DNA of 64,000 nt from Aphelocoma coerulescens (taxonomy: Eukaryota > Chordata > Aves > Passeriformes > Corvidae). Positions 36,676 to 47,567 of this stretch are shown one piece after another (within the stretch, counting starts at the first letter, position 1; every line of letters begins with the position of its first letter). The translations under genes and the position numbers were made by a program. Location: positions 1-64,000 of the forward strand of contig NW_027183768.1 of assembly GCF_041296385.1 (NCBI RefSeq), in the 5' to 3' direction. Below the pieces are notes generated by a model. The model made no database searches. It was not told where the DNA came from and saw only the letters and a list, made by a program, of their open reading frames with translations.

Positions 36676-38020
36676 ATGATCAATTATTGTGTAACTATAA
36701 TAAAAATAGAAACGATGTTCCTGACTTCTGGGAAGGGAAATGCGGTTTTCAAAGTCAGTGCAAGATGTTGGCAGATGACAGAATGTGACCCCTGTAACAG
36801 CTTGTTTGCCAACACCAACCTGTGCAGAAAATCCAGTTCCGTGGGGAGCTTCAGTCAGCAATTTGACAAAAATCTGGGAACACTTGTGGAAGGAAATAGC
36901 ACCCAGGGCACCTGGACAGGGATGGAAGGAGAATATTCCTTACCATGGACACATAAGAACGATACTGCTGAGAATTGTAACATTTCCAAACTGGATCTGG
37001 AAATTACCTCAGGAAATATTGATCAGCTGACAGATTGCACTGATAGCCCCTGGAGCTGCCAAATTCCAGCAGTATGGAATCACCCTCAGACAGGACAATG
37101 GGAATGTTTCCAGCCAGTTCAGGGGTGTCTGGGCTGGGAAGGGAGCCCAGGCCTTCCACGGGACCCCTTACAGGTGGGTATAAAATATCCTGATTTAACA
37201 AGGTCAAGGCCAAAGGATCCCAGGACAAAGGAAAAGTGGGATTGCCCTGGGACAGACACTTGAGCTGTTTGGAATCCTGAGGTGCAGCAGCTCCTGGCTG
37301 TGGCCCAGGCTCTGAGGCTAGGCTGTGTTTGTAGAAATGATTCTGCCTTTCTCAGTGACACCTGGGCTCAGCCAACAAACAGCAAGCCTTGGAGAGGCAC
37401 AGAGTGTCAGCAGGATGCGGTCAGATCCTTAGGAGCCCCAGGATGGGTGGGAAGTGATGGAATTTGGAGCACACGTTTGGCCCTGGGAGAATCAGGAGCA
37501 CCATGGACACTGGGGGTATTAACGTTCCGTCCCTCGTGCAAGGAGTCACCACCGGGAACCCAACTGTGGGGAAAGGTTAAAGGGGATGGAACTTGGAAAC
37601 ATCCCAGTGCGGGAACTACAGCGGGATGGATTTTAGAATTCATCTCTGCTCCGCAAAGATCTGCCTTTAGGAACAGAGCAGCCACACACCATTGGGCTCT
37701 GCAGATGGAAACCTGAGTGAATGCAGCTCCTTTGGGGCTTGCTGAAATAAAGGAACAATTGCCAGCCACAGCTAAAATGACTTTACAGAGCAGATTGGCT
37801 TTAGCCCTATTGCTGTTACATGGACAGGGAGTATGTGGATTCTTGAACTGAAACAGCAACACTTGTTGTGTGCACATTCCAAATGTGATGCTGGATTGGA
37901 TGATCGGGTAGAGAGGATAAAATCAGTTGCTGCATCCAGCAGGGAATTAAGGGGAGGATTAGACAGTAACTGGATAAAATATTTCAAGGACTTGGATTTT
38001 CTCTGACTGATGGTTGGCCT
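36676..38020 (+). pseudogene. ERV env remnant (surface and transmembrane parts)
   Basis: A 195-codon open stretch (36,676-37,263) is rich in cysteine and tryptophan with N-glycosylation sequons (GNST, NCNIS), as in an envelope surface subunit. A second, shifted stretch continues to 37,716. From 37,740 a transmembrane-subunit segment is visible: a leucine-rich stretch, then a cysteine, nine codons and a CC pair. A TGA stop at 37,849-37,851 lies inside this cysteine motif. Further stops follow in the anchor region. It is an old, inactive copy. Confidence 0.75.
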
Positions 38021-38199
38021 GACTTTTGCAAAGTCTAACTGGGATCCCAGCAATACTTGTGCTTGTGACACTTGCTTTGAGCTGTGTAAAGAACATGGTT
38101 GTGAAAGCAGCTGAGGAACTCGTGGGATGTGAGTAAAGGAGCAGAGTGAGGCTTACGAAGGCTTGAAGGGAAGAGAAGCTTCCCAACCCTCCAAGGGGG

Positions 38200-38659
38200 G
38201 AAATTTACCAGATGAAAAACCGTTTGCACCTGGTGGGTTCATACAATGCTTCTTCTCCAAAAGCCACTGGCCATGGAACCGCACAAGGCTGATTCTGTAG
38301 GCAGCAACCAGCCCAGGTGTGCCAACTTTCACCAGTTCACTGGGCAGTCAGGGCTGGCTTTGGGGTCACCGACCACCAGGGACCCCCAAAGAGAGCCCCA
38401 GGGCAGAAGAACGGATGTGCAAAGGGGTGGGGGAAATATGCAATGATTTTGGGGAAATGATTGTCGTGTGTGTGTTTATTGTGGGACAGTCTGGGAATGA
38501 GTCTGTGAAACACAGTCTGCAAACAGGAACATTCCTGACCTCGGCACACATGACTTTGGGAGGGGCTCTCCCCTCGTGCATCCGGCCCAATAAAGAATGC
38601 TGCTGCTTCGTGCTGCGCTGATGCTGAGGAGGTTTTGTTTCCCTGAAGTTTTGGTAACA
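38200..38659 (+). mobile_element. 3' LTR of the ERV (approximate start)
   Basis: It follows a purine-rich tract (ccaaggggggaaattt, near 38,190), the usual primer for plus-strand synthesis. AATAAA at 38,589-38,594 is followed by gctgctgcttcgtgctgc and an end at ...ggtaaca near 38,659. The exact 5' end was not determined because no matching 5' LTR is in the window. Confidence 0.65.
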
Positions 38660-38689
38660 CCTCTGTGCCTGTGTCACAGAGCCACAGAG

Positions 38690-39228
38690 CAGCTGTGATG
38701 TCAGAAAGGGGCTGTGTGACATCACAGGGTGGCTGTATGACATCATAGAGTCTACGGCGACATCATGGAGCAGCTCTGTGACATCAGAGAGTGGTGCTGT
38801 GACATCATAGAGTTGGCTGTGACATCACAGATTGGGCTCTGACATCACAGGGCAGACTATGACATCACAGAGATGGCTGTGACATCACAGGGTGCTGGTG
38901 TGACATCACAGTGCAGAGTTGTGACATCACAGATAGGACTGTGACATCACAGGGTGCTTGTGTGACATCACAGAGTGGTTGTGTGACATCACAGGGGAGC
39001 TGTATGACATCATAGAGTCTGCTGTGACATCACAGAGCTATCACAGTGATATCACAGAGAGGACTGTGACATCACAGATGGGTGGCATGACATCACAGAG
39101 TGTCTATGACATCACAGGGTGTCTATGACATCACAGGGTGGCTATGTGACATCACAGAATGAGTTTTGACATCCCAGGTTGGCTGTGGGACATCCCAGGG
39201 TGGCTGTGTGACATCCCAGGGGGTTGGA
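38690..39228 (+). repeat. TGACATCA-rich minisatellite, about 25 copies
   Basis: Tandem units of roughly 16-24 bp built on gtgacatcacagngtgg. About 25 copies carry TGACATCA or close variants, with TGACATCCCA in the last few near 39,165-39,225. TGACATCA is one base from the CRE/ATF site TGACGTCA. Unit spacing is irregular. No gene starts nearby. Confidence 0.9.
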
Positions 39229-39865
39229 TGCCATGGCAACCCTCATCAGTTCCAGTTCCCTTGGAAACCCCCCCAGGACCCATTGCTGCACTCAGGGTCC
39301 GTGGCCACTTGCCCGCAGACCTGTGGCTGCCCTCGGCTGCCATGGCAGCCCTCAGGACAGAGCGGTGCCGGGGCTGGTGCCAGCTACAATTGCACTGACA
39401 CTCGCTGATGCCACGGCAGCGGCCACAGGGACCCGTTCCTCACTTTGGTGCCATGGACACCAACGCTTGGCCCCGCTGCCATGGGGATTGGCACGGTCAC
39501 CTGCACTCAGGGCCCGTGGCTGGGCACTGCTGCCATGGACACGGGCACTGAGCCCTGGGCCACAGTCGGCTGCCATGGCCACCAGCCCAAGGTCCCGTGG
39601 CCAGGGCCGGGGCCAAGGAAAGGAACCCGTGGAGCCGTGGTGATGGTGGATGGCCATGGGGTGCTGCTGTGGGCTGGGGCAGAGGGAATTTCCTTGCCAG
39701 GCCTTTCTCTGGGGCTGTGTTTGGCTCTGTGCTGAGCACAGCGTTGCTCACACGGAGATGGTTTTGTTCTTGCTGAGCTTGCACAGAGCCAAGGCCTTTC
39801 CTGCCCCTCGTCCGGCCACGCTGGGGAGGGGCTGGGGGTGAGGGGGAGCTTGGCAGGGGTCACAG
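39229..39865. other. GC-rich sequence with recurring ccatgg motifs, no gene
   Basis: Short degenerate repeats around tgccatggnnac and ggcccgtgg recur up to about 39,650, suggesting an eroded minisatellite. Several overlapping open frames on both strands show no recognisable domain. Confidence 0.5.
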
Positions 39866-40000
39866 CCAGGACAGGTGACCCCAACTGACCCCAGGGATAT
39901 CCCAGACCACAGGACATCATGGCCAGTGTATAAAGTGGGGGGAACAAGGAGGAAGGGGGGGACATTTGGAGTGAGGGTTTTTGTCTTCCCAGGTAACACT
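39866..40000 (+). mobile_element. LTR-like promoter fragment with TATA box
   Basis: The order accca/gggatat/catatgacatcat-like/tgtataaa, followed by a purine-rich ggaggaaggg, recurs at 60,330-60,425. The TATAAA is at 39,929-39,934. Such a layout is typical of the U3 end of a retroviral LTR; family not identified. Confidence 0.45.
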
Positions 40001-40534
40001 CAGGCAGGATGGGGCCCTGTTTTGCTGGTGGGCAGGGTCAGCACCAAAGACACAGACCCTACTGAAGGGATTGTGCAATTTATAAAATGCAAATCTGCAA
40101 AGAATTACAAAAGCATAAGCTCAGCAAAGCACATAATCATTAGCAAAGAATCACAGCAGGAACAGCTCAGCAATGCCCCCAGTCATCAGTGCCAAAGATT
40201 GCCTGCAGTGATTAACCAAGATCCAGCCCCAGTGACCCTCAGACTTTACCATCACCCAGAGCCACCCATCAGCTGGGGGAAGCTGTCCCAGCCAAGGACT
40301 GGAGAGCCACTCCCGGACACTGGGAATTCCTGCAGCTGCCTCCAGCCACAGCTGAGGCTCCAACCCCGCTGGGAGAGGGCCCAGCTTTGACAGTGCTGGA
40401 GAAACAAACTGACAGCACTTCTAGTGCAGGAACATCTGCTTTCATCCTCCTCTTGGCTTCCTCCTAAGCCTGGCCAGGGCTCAAGGAGGAGCCAAGGGAG
40501 CTGACTTTGACCATACAGCCCCAAACAAGGCCAG
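40001..40534. other. No gene recognised
   Basis: AT-richer sequence up to 40,200 followed by ordinary unique-looking sequence. No coding or repeat family recognised. Confidence 0.5.
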
Positions 40535-41660
40535 ATGTTGGATTTCACGGCCTTGTCCCAGCCGCCCGCAGTGCCCAGGCCGTGCTGGCTGTGCTCAGAG
40601 CAGGGCCCAAAGCTGCCCAGCATTGCTGCCTTTGGGAGCAGAGCAGGAGGGCAGGACATGTGCCCAGCCTGCAGCCAGCCATGGCACAGCCACCTCCTCA
40701 GCAGCTGCCCAGAGCCCAAAAGCAGTTTGGCAGCCACTGAAGAATTCCCTGCAGCCGCCCCAGCAAAGGGGGAACCTTTGGTGCCCGGCCAGGCCGTGCC
40801 ATGCCCAGCTCTGGGAGCATCCCCCTGGCTCTGGACTCACCTGCACACTGGCCGTGGAGCGTGTCTTTGGAGAAGGTGCCAGAATCAAAGTCCATCATCT
40901 TCAGCTGCCACTGGCCAGCTCCAGGAAGAGGTTGTCGTCCTTGAGCTCGTCCTTGGTGGCTCCAGCAGCAGCAGCCCCACCTGGTACAGCTTCTCCAGGG
41001 GCTCCTTCTCCTTCCCTGGGGCCACACCAGGCTCTCAGGGTTCTGCCCAGGGCCCCAGCCATCAATGAACCAGACAAACAAAACCAGGGGGGATGGTGGC
41101 CACCAGTGCTTGCCAGAGCAGGCCTCCAGCTCAGCTGCAGCCCAAGAGCTGCGTGTTCCCTTCTGATGCTCCCTGCTCAGAGCTACAGACAGGACAAAAT
41201 AGTCTGCTTTGCTTTGCCACTGATTGCCAAGAGCTGTGTGGGGCTGTTACCTGCCAGGCCCCTGGATCACACTGTGCCCGTGGGTCCCTGCCATCCTCTA
41301 GGGCACATGAACACCCTGCAGCCAAGGAGCACTGAAGAGCTCTTCCAAGGACGGCCTGTCCAAGGGCTGCATGGACAAGCACCTCTTAAGAACATCCTGG
41401 CACTCTGGGCACAGAAACCAGAAACCACCAGGCAGCTGCAGAAGGATCCCGCCCGCTTTGGCCCCCGTTCCCGTGCCCAGGCCATGCTGGCTGTGCCCAG
41501 AGCTGGGCCTAAACTTGCCCATGGATTCTGTGCTTTGGAGGGCAGCAGGAGAGCAGGACATGTGCCACCTGCTCAGAGCTGACAGAGCGGGATGCTCCTG
41601 AGCCCGCTGCTGGCTCCCAGCACTGCTATTCCCCCCGTGCCACAGAGATGAGGGATCCAC
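40535..41660 (-). pseudogene. PIM1-like kinase pseudogene block, inverted copy of 56.66-58.43 kb
   Basis: Read on the minus strand from 41,660: intron 4 of a PIM-like gene; an intact 107-bp terminal exon (41,298-41,404) encoding the ECQDVLKRC to HVP end, with the same length as in the intact gene at 56,916-57,022; a spacer; part of an exon 3 (about 40,841-41,030) with LKDDNLFLELAS and KMMDFDSGTF (kinase catalytic-loop end and DFG region, here DFD); a GT donor with exon edge at 40,841; and intron 4 sequence again (40,535-40,720). Exons 1, 2 and 4 are absent and the kinase frame is broken between LAS and KMMDF, so it cannot encode a kinase. Homology to the plus-strand block stops at about the exon 4/intron 4 junction. 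Confidence 0.85.
41298..41404 (-). pseudogene. Isolated PIM-like terminal exon
   Basis: An AG acceptor lies at 41,405-41,406 and the exon stays open for 35 codons to TAG (41,298-41,300). It encodes the last kinase helices, including a DRPSLEELF segment that matches the RPSLE core of the intact gene. It has no upstream coding exon in place. Confidence 0.85.
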
Positions 41661-41926
41661 ACAAAAGCAACCAGACCAGGAGCCGACACTTTCATTGCCT
41701 GCCAGAAATGGGTCTCATTTTGCTCTGCATTCCTTTCCTAGCAGGTCTTATCTATTAAAAACAAGAGAAAAAAGAAAAGAACCAGAAAAAGTATGAGAGA
41801 TAAAAACAAAACCCAAATGTGGAAAGAAAAGTCTTCTGCAACTTTGGATTCAGAGGGAATTGATATTTTTTAAAAGAGAACTCAGTTATTTATCTTTTTT
41901 TTGTTTCATTCAGTACTTGCATTGTT
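41661..41926. other. No gene recognised
   Basis: AT-rich spacer with an A-rich stretch near 41,756-41,830. Nothing coding seen. Confidence 0.5.
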
Positions 41927-42058
41927 TTCCTTCCTTCCTTCCTTCCTTCCTTCCTTCCTTCCTTCCTTCCTTCCTTCCTTCCTTCCTTCCTTCCTTCCTT
42001 CCTTCCTTCCTTCCTTCCTTTCTTCCTTCCTTCCTTCCTTCCTTCCTTCCTTCCTTCC
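41927..42058. repeat. (TTCC)n microsatellite
   Basis: About 33 tetranucleotide copies with one substitution (tttc) near 42,021. The open frames across it are artefacts of the repeat. Confidence 0.98.
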
Positions 42059-42370
42059 GTCCCTCACAAGCCACTTCTCACCCCATTGAAGGGGTGCAAA
42101 GCAGCAGGATCCCCTCCCAATTAGGGTCCTCTCACCCTCCCAAAATGTGGGGATTTCACCTCAGCCCCCCAAATTGCGGGGGGTTTATGGCACTTTCCCC
42201 AAATTCACTGCAACCTCCCAGAAGCCACTTAGAGGCCCTAAAATTGTCAAAAAGCAGCAGGTGCCTCCCCAAAAGCAGCTCCTGGTTTTCCTCCCTGGAG
42301 TGCCCCACTCCAAGTGTTCAAACCACCCCATCAATCCCAAACTTCATCCCACCCCCATGATGCAACCCCC

Positions 42371-42465
42371 ATCCCATCCCATCCCATCCCATCCCATCCC
42401 ATCCCATCCCATCCCATCCCATCCCATCCCATCCCATCCCATCCCATCCCATCCCATCCCATCCC
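42371..42465. repeat. (ATCCC)n pentanucleotide microsatellite
   Basis: Nineteen perfect copies. The period of five keeps three frames open on each strand and gives artefactual IPSHP or GWDGM protein repeats. Confidence 0.98.
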
Positions 42466-44759
42466 TCCTGGACACCAATTCCCCTTCTGTGGCTCCTGAC
42501 TCCCCACAGCCAGGCCTTGGGGCTGACGGATCGAGCCATTTGGGGCTGCCATCGACACATTGGGGCTGGGATTGAGTTTATTGGAGGCACCCGCTCAATC
42601 CCTCCATCCCAAATGGGAGCTTGGAACCTCTCCTCAGCCCTTGCTGTGCCCATGGGCTCACCTCAAGTCCCAAAATGAGAGCCAGGGCCCCACAGCCCAT
42701 TCAGAACCTCTCAACATTACCAGAAACAGCAGCATCCTTCCCAAAATGGGCTCCCCGGCTCCCTGACAATAGGTCCCCCTTCCAAGCACCAGAGCCCCCC
42801 TCTCAGAACCCCTCCCTAAGCATTGGGGGGCACCCCAAAAATGCCTCAGGAATGGGACATACCCTAAAATCCCTTCAGGAATGTGGGATACCCCAGAACC
42901 CACTCAGCAACGGGGTCCCCCCGGCCTCATCATGCGCAGCCTTCAGCTGGCTCAGCCAGAGCCCATCCCGCCCTCAGCAGCCCCAGCCCAGCCCAGCCCT
43001 CCTGGGCAGGAAGCCCCAATGGCCGAGCCGGCCTGGGACACTTGCAGGGATGCGGGGGCAGCCGCAGCTTCTCGGGCCAGCCTGTGCCAGGCCCTGAGCG
43101 CCCTGCCAGGGAACCATTGCTGCCCCACATCCCATCTCAGCCTGCCCTCGGGCAGCGGGAAGCCGTTCCCTGGGGCCCGGCCCCGCAGGCCCTTGGCAAG
43201 AGTCTCTCTCCCCCAGCAATTGCTGCTCCTCCCTGCTGCGGGGCCCGAGCTGCAAGTTGATTTTCTGCCGCTGGCCCCGGCCCAGCCCCGAGCCAGGGCC
43301 AGCACCTTGCCCTGGAGCTCTGCGGGCGCTGCGTTTGTGCGGCCGCAGCGCAGCGGCCGCAGCTCGGAGCTGCCCTTTGTGTCCCCGCCGGCAGCTGGCA
43401 GAACTGGCGGGGCCGGGCCAGGGCCGGGCCAGCCCCGGCCTTCCCGGCTCTGCGACACAGCGGCGGCAGCCCCAGCCTTCCAGCCCTGCACACGCTCCCA
43501 CACAAGCGTCCAGAGCCGCGGCCACCCAACGCAACTGACCGGCCGCTGACCCCCCAGCCTGGCCTGATGGCCATTCCTCTGCCCACACCTCGGCCAAGCT
43601 CCCCTTGGCCACCTCCTGAGCCACAGTGCCACAGACAAGTGGCACATACAGCTACAGAGCTCTGCAGGGAAGAGCTGGCAGGGAACGTTCATTCAACAGA
43701 AAAACCACCAAGAAAAAGAGAACTCCCCCCAGCAGAGCTGTTCCCTCCTGCAGTAGTTACACCTGCACACGCACAGCACCTGAGACTGCAAGCAATGAGC
43801 ATTCCCTGGGCACATGTGCAGCCCAAGCAGCTCGAGGACAGCCTTGCAGCAGGACTGCTCTCAGCTGAGCCAAAAAGGCCCCTCTGGCAGCTGCAGGGCC
43901 ATTGCAAAGGGCAAGGGCCAGAGCCTCAGCCCACGGGGGAGGAAAGGGCTCTGAATTCCCCTGCCCTGGCACCTCAACCCTGTTCCCAGGCTGCTTCCCA
44001 CACAGGATTCCTCTGGAGGACTGTGAAAAGCTGAGAAGCAGCTCTGGCTTCTCCACTTTCCATGTCCTAGAGCTGCCTGGCAGAAGAAATGGAGGGACAG
44101 CTCTGGTGGCACAATCCCTCCCGGCCCAGGGCACAGCGCTGGGAAGGTCTTTCCATGCTGAGGCTTTGCTGCGGCCAAGGAAAGCTCCTGGCTCAAGGTC
44201 ACCTTTCCTGCTGGGCCAGACCCCCCGAGTGGCCCAGCAGCAGCAGAGAATTCCAGCACAGCCCCGGCACGGGCAGGGCGGCCCTGGGCGGGCTGCGGGA
44301 GCCGGCAGCGCCTGAGCTCAGAGCAGCTGAGCCCGGGGGCTCTTGGCCAAGGCTGAGGCCCAGCGAGCATTTCTCAGGTCACAGGGCGGCCTGGAAAGGT
44401 GCTGGGGGGGATAATTCACCCCTCAGTGCGGTCCCAGTGGCTCCCAGTATTTCCATGTCCCTGGTCCCAGTGCTGCTCCCAGCCCTGATCCGTGGGGATG
44501 GGAATGTCCCGCTCCCTTCCTGGGGCAGGCTCACACCTGAGCCAGGTGTGCAGGGCAGAACCTTGCCCTGAGCCCAAGCCCTGTCTCCCCTGCAGGATCT
44601 GCTTCCCATCGGCCTCTTCCTCCTGCGGCCCCACGCCCAGCTCGGTGCTGAACGAAGGGCGCTGGGCCGGGGTCATCCCCCGGCAGGGGCTGCGCACCCC
44701 CTCTGCCCCCTCCCCAAATTCCCTCCCGGGGCAGCAGGGGCTGGCTCAGGAGCCCTGGG
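42466..44759. other. GC-rich interval, no gene recognised
   Basis: Strongly GC-rich with CpG clustering at about 43,000-43,550. Long open frames on both strands (up to 246 codons on the minus strand, 42,952-43,692) overlap each other, are proline-, alanine- and glycine-rich, and show no domain, so I treat them as composition effects. An unannotated promoter is possible. Confidence 0.5.
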
Positions 44760-45133
44760 GCTCCTGGGGCTTCGTGCTTTCCTTCCTAAGGAAAAGAACC
44801 GTCCTTCTCATCCAGGCTCCCATGGCCAAAACTGAAATTCTACCTCCCAAATTCTGTCTATCCAAGGATTGCTCCCAGACAAAAGCTGCCATGAGAGACA
44901 GGTCTGGCTGCCCTCACCCATGGTGGCCACCTCTCATCTTCTTCCTAAACTCTTGGACTTTGTGCTTTACTTTCATGTGGAATAAACCCATCCTTCTCAA
45001 CAAGGTGCCCATGGCCAAAATTGGGATTCCACCTCCCAAATTCCCAATATCCAAGGGCTGCTCCCAGACAAACCTGCCAGGACAGACAGATGTGGCTGGC
45101 CTTGGCCTCTGGTGGCTGTGTCTCATCTGCCCC
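44760..45133 (+). repeat. Tandem duplication with 189-bp period
   Basis: Two diverged copies, about 44,760-44,948 and 44,949-45,133. Both contain tgcttt, ccttctca, catggccaaaa, acctcccaaatt, tccaagg and ctgctcccagaca-like blocks in the same order, and both end in ggtggn...tctcatct. No coding function seen. Confidence 0.85.
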
Positions 45134-45171
45134 TGAAACCCTGGGGCTCGGTGCTGCCCTTCCTCTGGAGA

Positions 45172-45340
45172 CCACTGTGACCCCGCGTGGCCTCGTGGAA
45201 CCCAGGGGCCGTTGTGACCCTGCAGGGCTGGTGGCACCAAGGGAACCATTGTGACCCTGTGGCGTTCCATGGAGCCAAGGGGCCACTGTGGTACTGCTGG
45301 GCCCCAAAGAACCGAGGGGCCTTTGTGACAGGGCAGCTGG
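45172..45340 (+). repeat. 39-bp family minisatellite, plus orientation
   Basis: About four copies of the pattern gccgttgtgaccctgcag / gtggcaccaagggaacc, in the same orientation as 34,673-35,055. It lies just after the 189-bp duplication. Confidence 0.8.
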
Positions 45341-47505
45341 GGAGGTCCAGAGTGGACACCAGGAGAAAGGAATTTCCCTCCCAGGCAGGGCTGGGGTGCA
45401 ACACGTCCCCCAGAAGGAGCCTGGAGCAGCCCAAGGCTTTGTGTGCCCAGGTAGAGGCAGGCAGGACGCAGAGCTGCCGGCAAAGGAAGGGGCCAGCCAG
45501 GTGGGGCAGCCGGGGGGATGAGGACAGCCTGCAGGGACAGAGGCGCAGGGCAGGGACAGCGTGGCACAGCCTGGGCTGCAGAGGGCAGAGGGATGGGCAG
45601 CAGCTGCAAGGCCCTGACAGAGCCAACTTGTGCAGCCCTTTGGCCACGGCTGCTGGCCCTGGCCCTGAGGCCAGCAGGAGACAAGTGACCCTTGCAGCCC
45701 TGGGGCCTCAGTGCCTCCTTGTCCCTGCCCAGCAGCCTGGCAGGGGCCGCCCCATGGTGCTGCCCTGGGCACTGCCCATCCCCACTTCCCAGTGCCCCGG
45801 CAAGAGCCCTGAGCACTGAGGGAGGGACAGGATCTGCCTTGCCAGGGGCTGGGGCTCAGGCCTTGGCCCTTTGCACTCAGGGAACACAGCCAGGTTTGCT
45901 CAGCACCAGAGACACCTTTCCCTTGCTTGTCCCCACCTGCCATCGCTGCCTCCAGAGTTCTGCTCTCACTGGAACCTGGGGACACTTTCACGTGAGTCGT
46001 GTCCTGATGGGACCCATTAAAAGTTCAAGAAACTTTGGACTTTGAATCTTTGAGTTCTTGAGAAGTTTTTTGAAGACGCTCTGAGGGACTGAGTCTGATG
46101 TGAACAACACCAAAGGCCTGAGAGGGTCATTAAAGTCCTTGTGCTGCTGCTGTGCTGCTGAGCTGGGCCGGGCTCCTGGCACAGAGGGAACTCTCAAGCT
46201 CCTGGCAACCAGCGAGAGCTTCAAAGAGGCAGCTCTGCTGAGGAGCAGCTCCTCTGCCTGCCCAGCAGGGCTGAGGGCACTGCCTGCAGGTACCTGGGAG
46301 GAGTGAGCAGAGAGCTAGCTAAAGCAGCTGGAAGGACAGCTCTGAACTCATTCGTGGAGAAACCTTCACAGCGTGGGACACAGTGAGTCTCTGGCTGCAG
46401 GGATCCTCTAGAGCTGGCCCATGACACGGCTGCCATGGCTGTGAGGATGGCTCTGCTGCCGTTCCTGCCTTGGGGGAGGATGTGCTGCAGAGCGGGGCTG
46501 CCCTGGGCACTGTCAGAGGGACAGGGCAGGACGGCTCCTGCTGCCAGGGCCGGCTGCAGGCTCTGAAGGTGGGCAGGAGCCAGGGGTGCCCAGGGCTGTC
46601 CTGCAGAGCAGCTCCTGCAGCCCTGAGGGCTCTTTGCCAGGCCAGGGCATCTGCCACCTGCCAGGGGCAGCTCTCAGCCTGCCTGGGAGCTCCCCATGGG
46701 CTGTGGGGAGGAGTTGGAGGTGGAAGGAGCGGCCCCCCTCAGGGCAGACTCCTCCTGCTGGGGAGGTGGTGCTGCATGGCCAGAGCTGCTCTCAGCTTTC
46801 TCCTCAAGGGAAGGGAAAGGGGCTCTCAGGTTTGTCTGTGTCACTGAGACTCCTGCACTGCTGCCCTGGGGATCAGCAGCTCTGCCTCAGATCTCCCTCA
46901 GGAAGTGCCTCCTCACACTCCTCTGCCTGCAGACAGCACCAGCAGCACCTTGGCTTGCAGCATCTCCCTTTGTCTGAGCTGCCCTTCAGGCCCTGCTGCC
47001 AGGGAGATGCCCCTGGGCAGTGCCCTGTGCTGGGAGGGCTCTGCAGGGCAGAGCTGAGCCCCCAGGGCTGGGCTGGGCTCTGGCAGCACTGGCAGGGACA
47101 AGCCTTGGACCCAGAGAAACAGCTGCCAGGAGGCACAACTGCAGGCAGCAGAGAGCCAGAGCAACCACAGCTGCACAGGGAAAGGAAGAAGGGTTTAGAG
47201 CAATGGTTTTGAAATTGGGGCCTTCAAAAAGTCACTTTATTTTTCAAGCCCATTTTAAGTACAATCACCAGGAAATAGAGGGAGGTGAAATGAGCAAAGG
47301 GCACCTGTGTGGGGACCAGCAGGTCCGACTGCACTGGGGCACAGGGAGCCCTGTTTTCCCTCTGGGCCCCCAGTGTTCAGGCTGAGAGCAACGCTGAGGA
47401 TGAGGCAGCAGCACAAACCTGAGCTCAGAAATCAAAAAGCTTAGCCAAGTTCTGTCACAGGAGGAGAAGTTGTTTTGAGGGGATTCCTAAGAAAATAGCA
47501 TAGGA
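45341..47505. other. Region upstream of the olfactory receptor, no gene recognised
   Basis: GC-rich sequence with an AT-richer patch at 46,015-46,090. Open frames overlap on both strands without domains. Non-coding 5' exons of the olfactory receptor could lie here, but I cannot place any with confidence. Confidence 0.45.
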
Positions 47506-47567
47506 TTGACTCAGGGGAATCTGTCCCAGCTTGTCAATGCCTTCTTCCAACAGTCCAGAGTGCAGAA

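Larger units (their letters stand above)
35390..38659 (+). mobile_element. Decayed gammaretrovirus-like endogenous retrovirus, 5' half missing
   Basis: Plus-strand order is RNase H, integrase, env surface part, env transmembrane part, purine-rich tract and 3' LTR. No gag, protease, reverse transcriptase core or 5' LTR is seen. The integrase C-terminal part keeps the WKGP-type segment and the closing HHxRVKP segment typical of gammaretrovirus-like elements (ERV class I). All frames carry stops, frameshifts and deletions, so it cannot make intact proteins. Sub-parts are listed separately. The left limit is uncertain by about 200 bp. Confidence 0.85.

Noticed and set aside
38690..39228. Regularly spaced gacatcac units, briefly considered as a CRISPR-like array.
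   Set aside because: Units are contiguous and degenerate, without unique spacers of constant length; the DNA is vertebrate.
41860..42360. Open frames of LPSFLPSF- and IPSHP-type repeats.
   Set aside because: Direct translations of the TTCC and ATCCC microsatellites.
42952..43692. A 246-codon minus-strand open frame in GC-rich DNA.
   Set aside because: Low stop frequency follows from high GC; overlapping frames are equally long and no domain is visible.
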